DNA of 64,000 nucleotides from Sutcliffiella horikoshii (GCA_001636495.1 KV440964.1:3674666-3738665), one strand, 5' to 3'. Shown: positions 32,389-42,187, numbered from the stretch's first letter. Notes: generated by a model not told the origin, from the sequence alone. Translations and numbers: made by a program.

Positions 32389-33201
32389 CTATAAGAAAAG
32401 AACCACAAGCGTACCTACGATAAAACAATAGATGGAGAAATAAATCAAATTCCCTTTCGCCATAATCCCCATAAACCATTTTAATGAAAAATAAGACGCA
32501 ATCAATGACGCGATAAATGCCAATGAATATGGCAGAATGATTTCATTTAAGTTATCCATTCCAAGTATATCCTTTATCGCCAACAGGATACTTCCGACAC
32601 TTACCGGGATGAATAGAAGGAATGAAAACCTTAAAGCAGTTTCTTGTTTCATCCCCCGTGCCATTGCCGCCACAATCGTTGCACCTGATCTACTAACCCC
32701 AGGAATCAATGCTACCGCTTGGGCAAGACCGACAATAATTGCATCGAGTGTGGATAGCTCTGCATCATTTTTTCTCCCTCTAAGATTACGAATCAACCAA
32801 AGGGCAATACCTGTAGCAATTAGTGTTATACCAATTACTTTAATATTCTCCAATGCTCCTGCAATCACATCGCCATACACCACTCCAATGATACCCGCCG
32901 GAATGGTCCCTATAATCAGATACACAACAAACATGAAGTCCGCTTTATCTTCCTTGTCTTTTTTGGCAACGAAACGCAGCGCCCCGAAGAAGAGCCTTGA
33001 AATGGATTCACGATAAATAATCAGGATGGCTATCAGAGATGCTGCGTTTACCACAATTTCAAATGTGAGACCTTCTAGCCTCATTCCCAGAAGCTCTTGC
33101 AAAATCATGACATGACCGCTTGAAGAGACTGGAATCGGTTCTGTAATACCTTGAAAAATTCCAAGGAAAATGTACTTTAATAAATTTAAGATATCTTCCA
33201 T
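32389..33201 (-). CDS. uppP: Undecaprenyl-diphosphate phosphatase (UppP/BacA family), copy 2
   Basis: A 270-residue membrane enzyme of the same family as the gene at 20683, with [15 protein letters not shown] (about 19-33) and PGVSRSGAT (about 168-176) active-site motifs. Its length and sequence are closer to YubB, the standard UppP of Bacillus, than copy 1. It lies 12 bases after a calcium/sodium exchanger gene on the same strand, so the two are probably cotranscribed, and ends at a terminator. Start ATG at 33201, with TTGAGGTTTAACTTGT upstream. Confidence 0.93.
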   Translation of the reverse strand: MEDILNLLKYIFLGIFQGITEPIPVSSSGHVMILQELLGMRLEGLTFEIVVNAASLIAILIIYRESISRLFFGALRFVAKKDKEDKADFMFVVYLIIGTIPAGIIGVVYGDVIAGALENIKVIGITLIATGIALWLIRNLRGRKNDAELSTLDAIIVGLAQAVALIPGVSRSGATIVAAMARGMKQETALRFSFLLFIPVSVGSILLAIKDILGMDNLNEIILPYSLAFIASLIASYFSLKWFMGIMAKGNLIYFSIYCFIVGTLVVLFL

Positions 33202-33213
33202 ACAAGTTAAACC

Positions 33214-34167
33214 TCAATTTCTAATAATAATAAATACCAAGTATACCACATATGCTACTGCTAAAAAGCTGCCTTCTATTTTACCTATGCGATAGTTCGT
33301 CCGTGAGAATACAAGCAGGATGACAGTCAAGATCAGCATCAGGCCGATATCCACAAAGACTTTGCTGTTTACTGGCAACGGGGTAATTAAAGAAGATGTT
33401 CCCAGCACAAAGAATATGTTGAATATGTTACTCCCGACGATATTTCCAAGTGCAATCTCACTCTGCTTCTTGATGGCCGCCATGATGGAAGTTACAAGCT
33501 CCGGTAAAGAGGTACCAATCGCGACGATGGTCAAACCGACTAGCGTTTCGCTCATGCCAAGGGATACGGCGATATCCGTACTGTTCCTGACAACAAGTTC
33601 TCCGCCAAATATGATGGCGGCAAGACCGACAACTGTGCGAATACTGTTCTTTCCCCAAGCCGCTTTCTCAGAAGATTCTACCGCTTCCATCTTGTCACGG
33701 CTATTTCTCGCAACCTCAAAAATATAATACATGAAGATACTAAAAATCAACAGAAATATTAATCCATCACTTCTCGTAATAAGGTTTTCGGTAAATCCTT
33801 GCAGGACCACATCACTGATCAGAACAAGTAGGACCGTACTACCTAGCAGGGTGAAAGGAATTTCCTTTCTAATCGTTTCGCTTTCCACTTTAAGTGGATT
33901 TAATAATGCCGTTAGTCCCACTACCAGGGTGATGTTGAATATATTACTCCCTATGACATTCCCTAACGAAACCTCTGCACTTCCATCAAGTGCCGCCAAT
34001 ATACTTACCGTCGCTTCGGGTGAACTTGTTCCAAATGCAACAATGGTCAAACCGATTAATAACGGTGAGATGCGGAGAATTTTCGCTATTTGAGAGGCAC
34101 CTTCCACAAACCAATCCGCCCCTTTAATCAACAAAGCGAATCCGACAACCAATAGTAAATACGCCAT
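33214..34167 (-). CDS. Calcium/sodium antiporter (YrbG/CaCA family)
   Basis: A 317-residue membrane protein made of two inverted halves, each with the exchanger motif: AFGTSSPEA (about residues 44-52) with GNVIGSNIFNI, and AIGTSLPEL (about 216-224) with GNIVGSNIFNI. These acidic residues bind the cations in CaCA proteins. About ten membrane segments. It probably exports Ca2+ in exchange for Na+ or H+. The start at 34167 follows GGAAGGGAATATAAAATC. A uppP gene follows 12 bases later. Confidence 0.92.
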   Translation of the reverse strand: MAYLLLVVGFALLIKGADWFVEGASQIAKILRISPLLIGLTIVAFGTSSPEATVSILAALDGSAEVSLGNVIGSNIFNITLVVGLTALLNPLKVESETIRKEIPFTLLGSTVLLVLISDVVLQGFTENLITRSDGLIFLLIFSIFMYYIFEVARNSRDKMEAVESSEKAAWGKNSIRTVVGLAAIIFGGELVVRNSTDIAVSLGMSETLVGLTIVAIGTSLPELVTSIMAAIKKQSEIALGNIVGSNIFNIFFVLGTSSLITPLPVNSKVFVDIGLMLILTVILLVFSRTNYRIGKIEGSFLAVAYVVYLVFIIIRN

Positions 34168-34206
34168 GATTTTATATTCCCTTCCTGGAAAATAAAAGCT
34201 AATTCC

Positions 34207-34938
34207 TTATTCCGCGTTACCAGACAGCTTCTCTAATTGATGATACCAATCTTTTGTTTGTTCTGCACTTTTGGAGTTAATGAAAATTTTATCACTATCT
34301 GTTTCGATATATAAATAGGGAGAATTACCTTTATAGATGAACAGCAGACTGCTTCCAAAATCTTTGACTTTAAAATGCCCTTTGGAGATGGATTGCATAC
34401 CGTATCCGTTTGTTCTAAGCGTCACTTCCGGCATCTCATCCAACAGTTCCATATGAATGATCTCTTCGTAGGACCACTCATCTCCATACACCCCTGTTAC
34501 CTCAAACGAGTCCTCCTTTAGTAACATTTCTGGATCCTGAAACCCTAAATAGAAAATGACCGCTAAGAAGCCCAAAGTAATGAATGCGATGGAACTACTA
34601 ATGATATAGCTTTTCTTTCGTTTTTTTGGTATTTCATATTTGGAAAGGTAAATGAAGCCTCCCAGTAATAGAACAACCATTACTGCTATCTGCACTTCTA
34701 AGGCATATGGGAATGATGTAAACAGTAAAGGTAGCAAAAAGAGCAAAACCATCCCAGTTGCAAGAAGTAGTTTTCCTGTTTTTTGCGGATAACCATTGCG
34801 GATGAGCTCCTCTTTCTCTTCTTGCGGACGTGATTTGAAGCTGGAAATTAATCCGTAAGCTTCTTTTTTAACTATGGCCCACCCTATCAATAGAAAAACG
34901 AGCACCACTGCTAGCTGGATGAAAAAAAACAACCACAT
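34207..34938 (-). CDS. DUF3784-type membrane protein with PH-like C-terminal domain
   Basis: A 243-residue protein with a first membrane segment (residues 3-22), a short cytosolic piece (FKSRPQEEKEELIRNGYPQKTG), two more segments (55-73, 78-97), a fourth (110-130) and a C-terminal domain (about 145-235) that resembles a bacterial PH fold (EVTGVYGDEWSYEEIIHMELL, SSLLFIYKGNSPYLYI). This DUF3784-plus-PH plan is common in Bacillus. Function unknown. Start behind GGGGAGGAAGGAAC. Confidence 0.72.
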   Translation of the reverse strand: MWLFFFIQLAVVLVFLLIGWAIVKKEAYGLISSFKSRPQEEKEELIRNGYPQKTGKLLLATGMVLLFLLPLLFTSFPYALEVQIAVMVVLLLGGFIYLSKYEIPKKRKKSYIISSSIAFITLGFLAVIFYLGFQDPEMLLKEDSFEVTGVYGDEWSYEEIIHMELLDEMPEVTLRTNGYGMQSISKGHFKVKDFGSSLLFIYKGNSPYLYIETDSDKIFINSKSAEQTKDWYHQLEKLSGNAE

Positions 34939-35053
34939 GTTCCTTCCTCCCCTTTCTACTTTCTTTTCTACTCATACGTATTTCGGAGTCTATAAGTTTC
35001 AAATCATAAATATCTTATTAATAGCTCTATTAATGGAGGTGATTGGTGAATAC

Positions 35054-35533
35054 ATGAGTTTACTTATAGTCTTAATTCCTATTTTTATATTACTTCTTAC
35101 GTTTTTACTGGTCGTGTTTCTGATCAGTAGGGGATCGAACACATTTGATGAGAAAAGGAGTGCCGGTATGATAAGAGTAGTTTATTATTATGTGATATTG
35201 TTTATGACATTGATGATGACCATTGGGGGAAGCGTGGCAGCTTTCATGGCCATTGCCGATATTGTTTCCCCATCCAGTTACTATCAGACCTATGTTGATT
35301 ATAAAGAAATGAAAATAGCGAACAAGACTAAGTATGATGAGTCCGGCAAGCCCATCTCCGTCCCTGAATTGGATGAAGCTGAGCTTCTTGCCGAATACAA
35401 TACCGTTGTGGCCCAAGAAAAAGAACGTAACAGAGAGATGGCTTGGAACAGCTTGATTAAGAGTTTTGGTTGGATTATCATTCCGCTTCCAGTATTTATT
35501 TTTTACCAGAGAAAGGTTAGGCGGAATGAGTAG
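35054..35533 (+). CDS. Hypothetical membrane protein (159 aa)
   Basis: A 159-residue protein with membrane segments at about 3-25, 42-70 and 135-152, and a charged loop between them (DYKEMKIANKTKYDESGKP). Family not recognised; it has some similarity in plan to DUF5671-like proteins. ATG at 35054 with GGAGGTG 12 bases upstream; an ATG at 35033 within the site is less likely. It lies divergent from the DUF3784 gene and is followed by a large intergenic repeat. Confidence 0.62.
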   Translation: MSLLIVLIPIFILLLTFLLVVFLISRGSNTFDEKRSAGMIRVVYYYVILFMTLMMTIGGSVAAFMAIADIVSPSSYYQTYVDYKEMKIANKTKYDESGKPISVPELDEAELLAEYNTVVAQEKERNREMAWNSLIKSFGWIIIPLPVFIFYQRKVRRNE

Positions 35534-35553
35534 GTAGAATCTAGTTATGCACC

Positions 35554-35683
35554 GCTGTTCCTTTCCGCAAATGGCTGCGCTTTCCGCGGGGCGACCTTGA
35601 GCCTCCTCGGCAAGCCTGCGGGGTCTCAAGATTGTCGCTACTCCCCCGCTGGAGTCTTCGCCATTTGCTCCAATCCACAGCTG
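35554..35683. repeat. Bacillus-type long intergenic repeat element
   Basis: A GC-rich 130-base element with several nested complementary parts: GCAAATGGC/GCCATTTGC at the ends and CTTGAG/CTCAAG inside, along with CTTTCCGCGGGGCGA and GAGCCTCCTCGGC. Sequences of this pattern (GGAGCGAATGGCGAAGACTCC...GCGGAAAGCG on the other strand) are dispersed in many Bacillus genomes. It is clearly higher in GC than its neighbours and can fold as a branched structure. No function is known to me. Confidence 0.8.
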
Positions 35684-35733
35684 AAAATTTCGAAATAGAA
35701 AACTTAATGCTTTTTTCAGATAGCTTAATTTAA

Positions 35734-35788
35734 AAAAGGGCCATCTAGCATTGCTGCAAATAGCAACTGCGAGGTGGCCCTTCTTTTT
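35734..35788. terminator. Bidirectional terminator
   Basis: AAGGGCCATCT and AGGTGGCCCTT form a long stem with an inner GCA/TGC region, followed by TTTTT. It separates the repeat from the RND gene. Confidence 0.8.
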
Positions 35789-35831
35789 AATCATTGTGGT
35801 CATAAAGTATTAGCTTTTCTTTCCGCTGCAC

Positions 35832-38800
35832 TCATTTGTTACTATCGATCTTGGCCAATTTCTTTTTCTCCTGCCTGCTCGTCAACAAGCTGTAGATAAC
35901 AGGGATAACAACCAAGGTCAGAACAGTGGAACTCATTAATCCACCAATAACAGCGATAGCCATTGGAGCCTGCAACTCGGTTCCTTCTCCCAAACCGATT
36001 GCCAATGGTAATAAACCTAGCATCGTTGTCAGTGCTGTCATGATTATCGGTCGTAGACGTGTTGCCCCTGCCTGAATTAACGCTTCACGCACCAGCATCC
36101 CTTTTGCTCGAAGCTGATTTGTATAATCAATAAACACGATTGCGTTGTTTACTACTATTCCTACCAGTATGATGATTCCAATGAAGGCAGTAACACCAAA
36201 TGCATAACCTGTTACAAACAAGCCAAGTATCACTCCGATGATTGCCAGTGGTAATGTGAACATGATGATGAATGGCTGCAACAATGATTCGAATTGACTT
36301 GCCATTACCATGTAAACAAATACAACCGCCAAGACGACAGCCAATAATAAGCTAGCGAAGGCATCGTCCATCATTTCCGCTCCGCCGCCGGTTTTGATGG
36401 TGTACTGGTCGGTATTGATATCAAGATCCTTCACCATTTCATTGATGGTGTTCTGGACATTCATCGCTACCGATCCCATGTCTTTCCCTTCAAAAGTTGC
36501 CGTAAGCATAATCGAATCCTGCTGATTTTCACGTACGACCGTTACAGGACCTTCTCCTCTAGTAACCTCTCCAATATCCTTCAATGCCACTTCCTGACCG
36601 GATTGGTTAGGTATCATTAGGTTTTCAAGCTCCTCTTTCGAATTGGAGATTCCATCCATATGAACTCTTACATCTGTGTCATAGATGGTAGCTGCAACAT
36701 TTCCTTGCAGTGATTCGTTGATGAAGTTACCGACCTGTCCTGCCGTCAGACCGTATTTAAAGGCTTCCTCTTTATTAAGAATAAATTGGTATTCAGGTTT
36801 CCCGGTTTGGACACTGTCCGTTACAGAACGAATCTCTTCCAATTCATTCAAACGATCCGAAAGCTCTGCTGTGTACGCTTCTAACTTTTCTTTATCATTA
36901 CCAAGCAGCATCACTTCCACAGCATTTTGTGCCCCACTCATTGCCTCCATGGAATTGCTAAGGTTGAAGGTCAAAGTTGCTTCCTCTTCCCACTTCACCA
37001 TATCATCTTTTACTGCATTCATGACCTGTTCTGTAGAACGGTCCCGGTCTTCTGCTCCAACAAGCTTCACCGTCAAGCTACCTTGATTTTCCCCGCTTCC
37101 AGTTGCAGCGGCCATCAAGGCATCGGCATTACCGACTGAAGCTGTCACGATATCCACTTCCTCAATGGCTAATAGTCCCTCTTCCATTCCTTCTACAACT
37201 TCCAATGTACGTTCAAAAGAAGCTCCTTCGGGAAGTTCCACTTCAACCGTGAACGTTCCTTCGTCTTGTGAAGGCATGAATTCTGTTCCGATTCTAGGAG
37301 CCAAGAAAAAGGATCCCACTAATGTCCCTATTGCTAAAAGAATGATGATCAAACGGTGATCCAGTGCCCATGTGATCACTTTCTTATAGGCCTTATTCTC
37401 CTTCTTTTCTTTCACTTTATCGGATTTCAAGAGTATCCCTGCAAGCGCAGGAACAACTGTCAATGCTACTGCCCAAGATGCAAGCAATGCAAATGTCACC
37501 GTTAATGCAAGCTCTCTGAAAATATCCCCTATCATTCCTCCGACAAACACCATCGGTAAGAAAACGGAGAGGGTTGTCAGCATGGATGCTGTAACAGCTC
37601 CACTTACTTCTGTTGCTCCATGGATAGCCGCATCTTTACGAGATCCGCCTTTAGAAAGGTGACGATAGATATTTTCGATAACCACAATCGCGTTATCAAC
37701 CAACATTCCCACACCGAGGGCCAAGCCTCCAAGAGACATGATATTCAATGTCATACCCGAGAAATACATCAATACAAAGGTTGCGACGACAGAGAAAGGA
37801 ATCGCTATGCCAACTATAAGCGTCGCTGCAGCAGAACGCAGGAAAACAATAATGACTGCTACTGCAAAAAGGCCGCCAAATACTAGAGCAAGTGTCACAT
37901 TAGAAATGGACTGCTTAATGACTTCACCTTGGTCCATCGCTACATCAAAGGTAAGGTCTTTATTGGCGCTTCCAATGGAATCCAATCTTTCCTGCACTGC
38001 TGCAGATACCTCTGCCGTATTGGCTGTCCCCTCTTTCTGGATGCTAACCATCAAACTTTCTGTTCCGTTGGTTCTGGCAAAGGATGTAACATCTTTAGGT
38101 GACAGCTCTACTTCTGCCACTTCACCAAGGGTGACCACTTCCATTTCCTGCCCGTTTGGTTGCATGCTAACCGGAAGCTCCCTTAATGCATCCACTGTTT
38201 CCACTTTGGCAAGAATGCGAAGGTTCAGTTTTTCGCCACCCTCTTCAATGACACCTCCAGGAAGCGTCAAATTGTTTCCTTGAATCAACTGTACTATTTG
38301 TGATTGTGTTAAATTATTTTCTTCAAGAGCCTCTTTATTCAATGTTACTTTGATTTCTTCTTCAAAGCCGCCTGTCACATTAACACTTGCCACTCCATCA
38401 ATGTTCTGCAATTGCGGCACGATAAGATCGTTCACCGTTTCCTGAAGAGCTTGAACTTCCTCCCCACTTGACACGGAAAATTGGACAATAGGCATCATGG
38501 TAGGATCAAATTTAATGATCGTCGGTTTGCCCACTGCGTCAGGCAATTGCACCATATTCAGAGAAGAACTGAGGTCTTCCCTAACTTCCGAAATATCAGT
38601 TCCCCACTCATATTGTGCAATGATGAGCGAAGAGTTGGAGCTACTCCGGGATTGCAGCGACTGTAGACCGGCACTTGTACCTACTACATCTTCTATCGGT
38701 TTAGTTACGATGTCCGCCACTTCTTCCGGCCCTGCTCCAGGGTAAGTTGTCATCACGGCAAGGACAGGCGGGTTGATATTTGGCATTAGATCCATTTTCA

Positions 38801-38894
38801 AATTCGTTAAGGATACAAAACCCAATAACAGCACCAGCAACATCATCATTATGGTTGTAACGGGTCTTTTGACTGCAATTTTTGGTATTTTCAT
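35832..38894 (-). CDS. RND family efflux transporter permease (SwrC/AcrB-like)
   Basis: A 1020-residue inner-membrane transporter with the RND plan: membrane segment 1 near residue 10-30, a large outer loop, segments 2-6 (about 325-510), a second large loop and segments 8-12 (about 850-1005). Proton-relay residues occur in LGVGMLVDNAIVVIEN (two acidic positions in helix 4). It exports amphiphilic compounds, as SwrC (surfactin) in Bacillus. No membrane-fusion protein is linked. The ATG at 38894 (MKIPKIAVKRPVTTI) is preferred; GGAGG lies 12 bases upstream. A TVP38-type gene ends 41 bases before it, so the two may be cotranscribed. Confidence 0.92.
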   Translation of the reverse strand: MKIPKIAVKRPVTTIMMMLLVLLLGFVSLTNLKMDLMPNINPPVLAVMTTYPGAGPEEVADIVTKPIEDVVGTSAGLQSLQSRSSSNSSLIIAQYEWGTDISEVREDLSSSLNMVQLPDAVGKPTIIKFDPTMMPIVQFSVSSGEEVQALQETVNDLIVPQLQNIDGVASVNVTGGFEEEIKVTLNKEALEENNLTQSQIVQLIQGNNLTLPGGVIEEGGEKLNLRILAKVETVDALRELPVSMQPNGQEMEVVTLGEVAEVELSPKDVTSFARTNGTESLMVSIQKEGTANTAEVSAAVQERLDSIGSANKDLTFDVAMDQGEVIKQSISNVTLALVFGGLFAVAVIIVFLRSAAATLIVGIAIPFSVVATFVLMYFSGMTLNIMSLGGLALGVGMLVDNAIVVIENIYRHLSKGGSRKDAAIHGATEVSGAVTASMLTTLSVFLPMVFVGGMIGDIFRELALTVTFALLASWAVALTVVPALAGILLKSDKVKEKKENKAYKKVITWALDHRLIIILLAIGTLVGSFFLAPRIGTEFMPSQDEGTFTVEVELPEGASFERTLEVVEGMEEGLLAIEEVDIVTASVGNADALMAAATGSGENQGSLTVKLVGAEDRDRSTEQVMNAVKDDMVKWEEEATLTFNLSNSMEAMSGAQNAVEVMLLGNDKEKLEAYTAELSDRLNELEEIRSVTDSVQTGKPEYQFILNKEEAFKYGLTAGQVGNFINESLQGNVAATIYDTDVRVHMDGISNSKEELENLMIPNQSGQEVALKDIGEVTRGEGPVTVVRENQQDSIMLTATFEGKDMGSVAMNVQNTINEMVKDLDINTDQYTIKTGGGAEMMDDAFASLLLAVVLAVVFVYMVMASQFESLLQPFIIMFTLPLAIIGVILGLFVTGYAFGVTAFIGIIILVGIVVNNAIVFIDYTNQLRAKGMLVREALIQAGATRLRPIIMTALTTMLGLLPLAIGLGEGTELQAPMAIAVIGGLMSSTVLTLVVIPVIYSLLTSRQEKKKLAKIDSNK

Positions 38895-38935
38895 TAGAAA
38901 TTTATTCCTCCATATAAATGACGGCAAGAGAGACT

Positions 38936-39589
38936 TCAGCCGCCTCTTACCTTTCTTTTCTTAGGTTCTACTATGTTAGATTTCTGTTTCAAATAACGGT
39001 AAAGATAAATGCTTGGAAGTAATGCGAGCAACAATGCTACTAAAAGATAACCCTCTATTTTCGCTGACAATAATCCGTTGGCTATGAAGCTCAATAATAG
39101 TAGATAAAGAGCATTTCCAATAAATGTAGCTGTCAGGAAGGGAGCAATTCGGATGGAACTTACACCTCCGGTTAAATTAATTAAACTAGATGGAATGAAA
39201 GGAATGATCCGAAGTAACAATACGAAAATAAAACCATTTTGTTCTAGTTTCTCGAGGTGCTCTTTTTTCACCTTGTGGATAAGAAGGGATTGAAACCAAT
39301 AACGAAAGACGATAAAAGCTACCAGGCCACCTATCATGCTAGAAGCAAGACTCCATAAGTACCCATTGACAAACCCAAACAAAGCAATATTAATAACGAT
39401 TATTCCTACAATCGGTATGAGCGTAAACAGGTTTTGAATAAGCATCAGAACTAGGGTTATAAACAAGATGGAGAATATTTCTTCTTGCAGGAACTGCTGT
39501 ATTCCTTCTATATCACCACTTTTAAAAATGGAAAACCATTCTGTTTGCACAACCCATACCAATGAACTTGCTACTGCCAAAAAGGACAA
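38936..39589 (-). CDS. TVP38/TMEM64 (VTT domain) family membrane protein
   Basis: A membrane protein of about 217 residues with the VTT/DedA-like core: FTLIPIVGIIVINIALFGFV and the RIIPFIPSSLINLTGG motif (about residues 126-141). It is related to DedA proteins and to eukaryotic TMEM41/VMP1 scramblase-like proteins, so lipid movement is a fair but unproven guess. The start is uncertain: the TTG at 39589 is only 3 bases from GGAGGAT, and another TTG 9 bases downstream is possible. A two-component system lies upstream on the same strand. Confidence 0.8.
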   Translation of the reverse strand: MSFLAVASSLVWVVQTEWFSIFKSGDIEGIQQFLQEEIFSILFITLVLMLIQNLFTLIPIVGIIVINIALFGFVNGYLWSLASSMIGGLVAFIVFRYWFQSLLIHKVKKEHLEKLEQNGFIFVLLLRIIPFIPSSLINLTGGVSSIRIAPFLTATFIGNALYLLLLSFIANGLLSAKIEGYLLVALLLALLPSIYLYRYLKQKSNIVEPKKRKVRGG

Positions 39590-39715
39590 TATCCTCCAAA
39601 TTTTTCGATTGTGTATGAAAGCTCCCTCCCTTCTTCACTCCTAGTAAAATACAATTACTGACTTCTACCTTATACATGTTACTAGGTGAATATGAACACA
39701 AAATGAACAATGACA

Positions 39716-41128
39716 TCACTTTTCAACTTTATTTGCCAAGGGGACGGAAAAAGTAAAGGTTGTTCCTCTTCCAAAGGTGCTCTTCACCGATATTGCTATC
39801 CCGTGTTGGTCAAGGATATGCTTTACAATGGATAACCCGATGCCAGTCCCCAGTTTGCTGGATCTTGCTTTATCTACCTTAAAGAATCGATCCCAAATAT
39901 ATGGGAGATCTTTTTCACTGATACCTTTGCCATTGTCCTTGATGGTAACGAGAGCCACGTTTTCCTTTTCTGTAAGGATTACTTCTAACTTGCTTCCTTT
40001 TGGAGAGAAATGAATCCCATTTTGAATAAGGTTTGTTAAGACCTGTTCCATCCTATCTGAATCGGCAAGAACCTCTAGTTCATTTTCGCTGTCCAAAAAA
40101 TCTATCTCAATTTGATATTTGATCAGTTCAGGTTCCATTTTCGCAATCACTCTTCGAAGTTGTTCGGAAATGTTATAGGCTTTAAGGGACAACTTAATCT
40201 GATTTGATTCCATCTGTGTCATATCAAGTAGGTCATTGACCAGTTTAATTAACCGGTCTGTCTCGTGCTTCATTATGGTTAAATAGTGATCTCTTCGGTG
40301 TTCGGGAATGGTTCCATCCTGCATTGCCACTAGAAATCCTTTAATGGAGGTTAACGGGGACCGCAAATCATGAGAAACATTCGCTACAAACTCTCTCCTT
40401 GCCTGTTCCATACCAGCAAGCTCTTTAGCCATATAGTTTACAGACGCTCCCAATTGACCTATTTCATCTTTTCTGTCAATGGTCACCTCCTTAGAAAAAT
40501 CCCCCTTTGCAAATTCAAGAACATTTTCATTTAATTCCCGAAGCGGTGCTGTGATTTTTCTAGAAGCAAAAAAGATAATAATCCCTGTCACTAATATGGT
40601 GATGAATATGGCTCCAAAGTTCAAGAGCCTGATTGGGTTAACATCTCGATCAAATCCATGGAAAACCACGACCATTGCATGGTTGGGATTTGCTTCTGAT
40701 TCAATTTTCATCGGGATGGCAGTGATGAACATATGGCGGTCATTTACTTTTACTTTCTTAATTACCTCTTCATTCTTCAATGCTTTATCCACATATTCCC
40801 TATCAACCATTTGCAGGATTTCCTGATGAGAGTCCTTTAAAAACTTTAGCTTTCCATCCGGTCCGAAAATGAAAGTGGTTTGATCATCCTTATCCATACT
40901 AAGTGCCAAAGAGGAATAGAAAGTGTCTTCATCCAAGCCTTGATTTGATACCTCATTAATGTAAGTAGTAAGTTGATCCCTCTGATAGTAGAGGGATTCC
41001 TGGTAATTTTTGAAGAGCACACTATGCAAAAGATAGTTAAAAATGACAGCGAAGAGTAAAAATGAGACAAACAGGATGAGCAACGAAGTTAAAAAGAGTT
41101 TAATGAAAATAGACTTCCTGTTTATCAA
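39716..41128 (-). CDS. Sensor histidine kinase
   Basis: A 470-residue membrane kinase: segments at about 8-33 and 170-188 enclose an extracytoplasmic sensor of about 135 residues; then HAMP (190-240), HisKA with His253 in VSHDLRSPLTS, and the ATPase domain with N box LTNLIQNGIHFS, G1 DNGKGIS and G2 GTGIGLSIV. Its start overlaps the response regulator by four bases (ATGA), so the two are translated together. The signal is not evident; targets could include the TVP38 and RND genes that follow (inference). Confidence 0.95.
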   Translation of the reverse strand: MINRKSIFIKLFLTSLLILFVSFLLFAVIFNYLLHSVLFKNYQESLYYQRDQLTTYINEVSNQGLDEDTFYSSLALSMDKDDQTTFIFGPDGKLKFLKDSHQEILQMVDREYVDKALKNEEVIKKVKVNDRHMFITAIPMKIESEANPNHAMVVVFHGFDRDVNPIRLLNFGAIFITILVTGIIIFFASRKITAPLRELNENVLEFAKGDFSKEVTIDRKDEIGQLGASVNYMAKELAGMEQARREFVANVSHDLRSPLTSIKGFLVAMQDGTIPEHRRDHYLTIMKHETDRLIKLVNDLLDMTQMESNQIKLSLKAYNISEQLRRVIAKMEPELIKYQIEIDFLDSENELEVLADSDRMEQVLTNLIQNGIHFSPKGSKLEVILTEKENVALVTIKDNGKGISEKDLPYIWDRFFKVDKARSSKLGTGIGLSIVKHILDQHGIAISVKSTFGRGTTFTFSVPLANKVEK

Positions 41129-41817
41129 TGTTTATTCACCTCTAATTTGTAGCCAATTCCTCGTATCGTTTTCAAAGCCCAGCTGGTTGATTCTTCTTCC
41201 AGCTTTTCTCGAATTCTTTTTATGTGCACGTCAATCGTACGGGGATCCCCATCGTAATCATAGCCCCATATCTTGTCCAACAGCTGTTGCCTCGTAAAAA
41301 CCTGATTCGGATTCAAAGCCAGAAAATATAATATCTCCATTTCTTTTGGTGGCATCATCAATTCTTTATCTTTGTAAAAGGCTTTATATTCACTAATATT
41401 GATATTCAAATCAGGGAGGGAGATGGATTCTCTCCTATTTATAGGATGCGTTCTCCTAAGGATTGCTTTCACCCTTGCAATCAATTCATTTGGATCAAAT
41501 GGCTTTACAACATAGTCATCTGCCCCTATATCAAGTCCCCTAATTTTGTCATAGCTCTCCCCTTTACCGGTGAGCATAATAATGGGAACGCTAGGGTTGT
41601 CTCTTCTTACTTCCTTACACACTTCCCATCCATCCATTTCCGGTAGCATGATATCCAAAATGATAAAATCCGGATTTTTGTCGAAATACAAGGATAGGCC
41701 CATTTCTCCATCCTCTGCACATATAGCACACAATCCTTCTTTTTCTATATATAAAGAGATGAGGTCAGATATATTTGGATCATCTTCAACAATTAATACT
41801 TTCAACGGCTTTTGCAT
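41125..41817 (-). CDS. OmpR-family response regulator
   Basis: A 230-residue DNA-binding regulator: receiver domain with phosphorylated Asp55 (ILDIMLPEMDG), acidic pocket EDD at 11-13 and Lys near 105 (VVKPFD), then a winged helix with DKIWGYDYDGDPRTIDVHIKRIR-type core (about 185-210). It is the first gene of the two-component operon, with the kinase start overlapping its stop. Start codon ATG at 41817 behind AAGAAAGGGGTAGTT. Confidence 0.95.
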   Translation of the reverse strand: MQKPLKVLIVEDDPNISDLISLYIEKEGLCAICAEDGEMGLSLYFDKNPDFIILDIMLPEMDGWEVCKEVRRDNPSVPIIMLTGKGESYDKIRGLDIGADDYVVKPFDPNELIARVKAILRRTHPINRRESISLPDLNINISEYKAFYKDKELMMPPKEMEILYFLALNPNQVFTRQQLLDKIWGYDYDGDPRTIDVHIKRIREKLEEESTSWALKTIRGIGYKLEVNKH

Positions 41818-41931
41818 AACTACCCCTTTCTTCCATAACAGAACGTATATTTTTATTATAGCCAGACTATATGAACAAATGGTTAACAGACTAGAAGAAA
41901 GCGCTTTACATATTTTTTACAAAATCCCCTA

Positions 41932-41959
41932 TTGACGAAGTGAAAAAAGGGGAGTAAAT
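41932..41959 (+). promoter_or_regulatory. Candidate promoter of ktrAB
   Basis: TTGACG (41932-41937), 16 bases, TAAATT (41954-41959), about 30 bases upstream of the c-di-AMP riboswitch. Confidence 0.5.
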
Positions 41960-41987
41960 TAAGTATCATCGTTCATTACATTTTAAC

Positions 41988-42132
41988 CTATTGCTTAATC
42001 TTTACAGAGCGGGGGAACCATAGTGATATCCAGATAAGAATCCGGAATATCTTGGGGTGAATCGTACATATTGCGAAGAGGACTCTCATCCTCTAACCCG
42101 ACAGCTAACCTCGTAAGCGTATTGAGAGAAGG
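41988..42132 (+). promoter_or_regulatory. c-di-AMP (ydaO/yuaA) riboswitch
   Basis: Conserved ydaO elements are seen in order: GCTTAATCT, AGAGCGGGGGAACC, GGGGTGAATC, GAGGACTCTCATCCTC, CCGACAGCTAACCTCGTAAGCG and GAGAGAAGG. It precedes ktrAB, a known target: high c-di-AMP shuts down potassium uptake. Confidence 0.97.
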
Positions 42133-42149
42133 GTCTAATCGTCATATAT

Positions 42150-42187
42150 GAGACCATTCTTTGAGTTGCAAAGATTGGTCTTTTTCT
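42150..42187 (+). terminator. Riboswitch terminator before ktrA
   Basis: AGACCATTCTTTG pairs with CAAAGATTGGTCT around AGTTG, then TTTTTC. Its left arm can also pair with AGAGAAGGGTCT at the 3' end of the aptamer (about 42124-42135), giving the antiterminator when c-di-AMP is low. Confidence 0.92.

Noticed and set aside
35832-41817. Single operon from the response regulator through the RND pump
   Set aside because: There is a 126-base gap between the kinase and the TVP38 gene, so common transcription cannot be claimed.
41893-41908. GAAAGCGCTTTACA as a possible cre site between the two-component operon and ktrAB
   Set aside because: Three mismatches to the cre consensus and no carbon-related gene; too weak to list.
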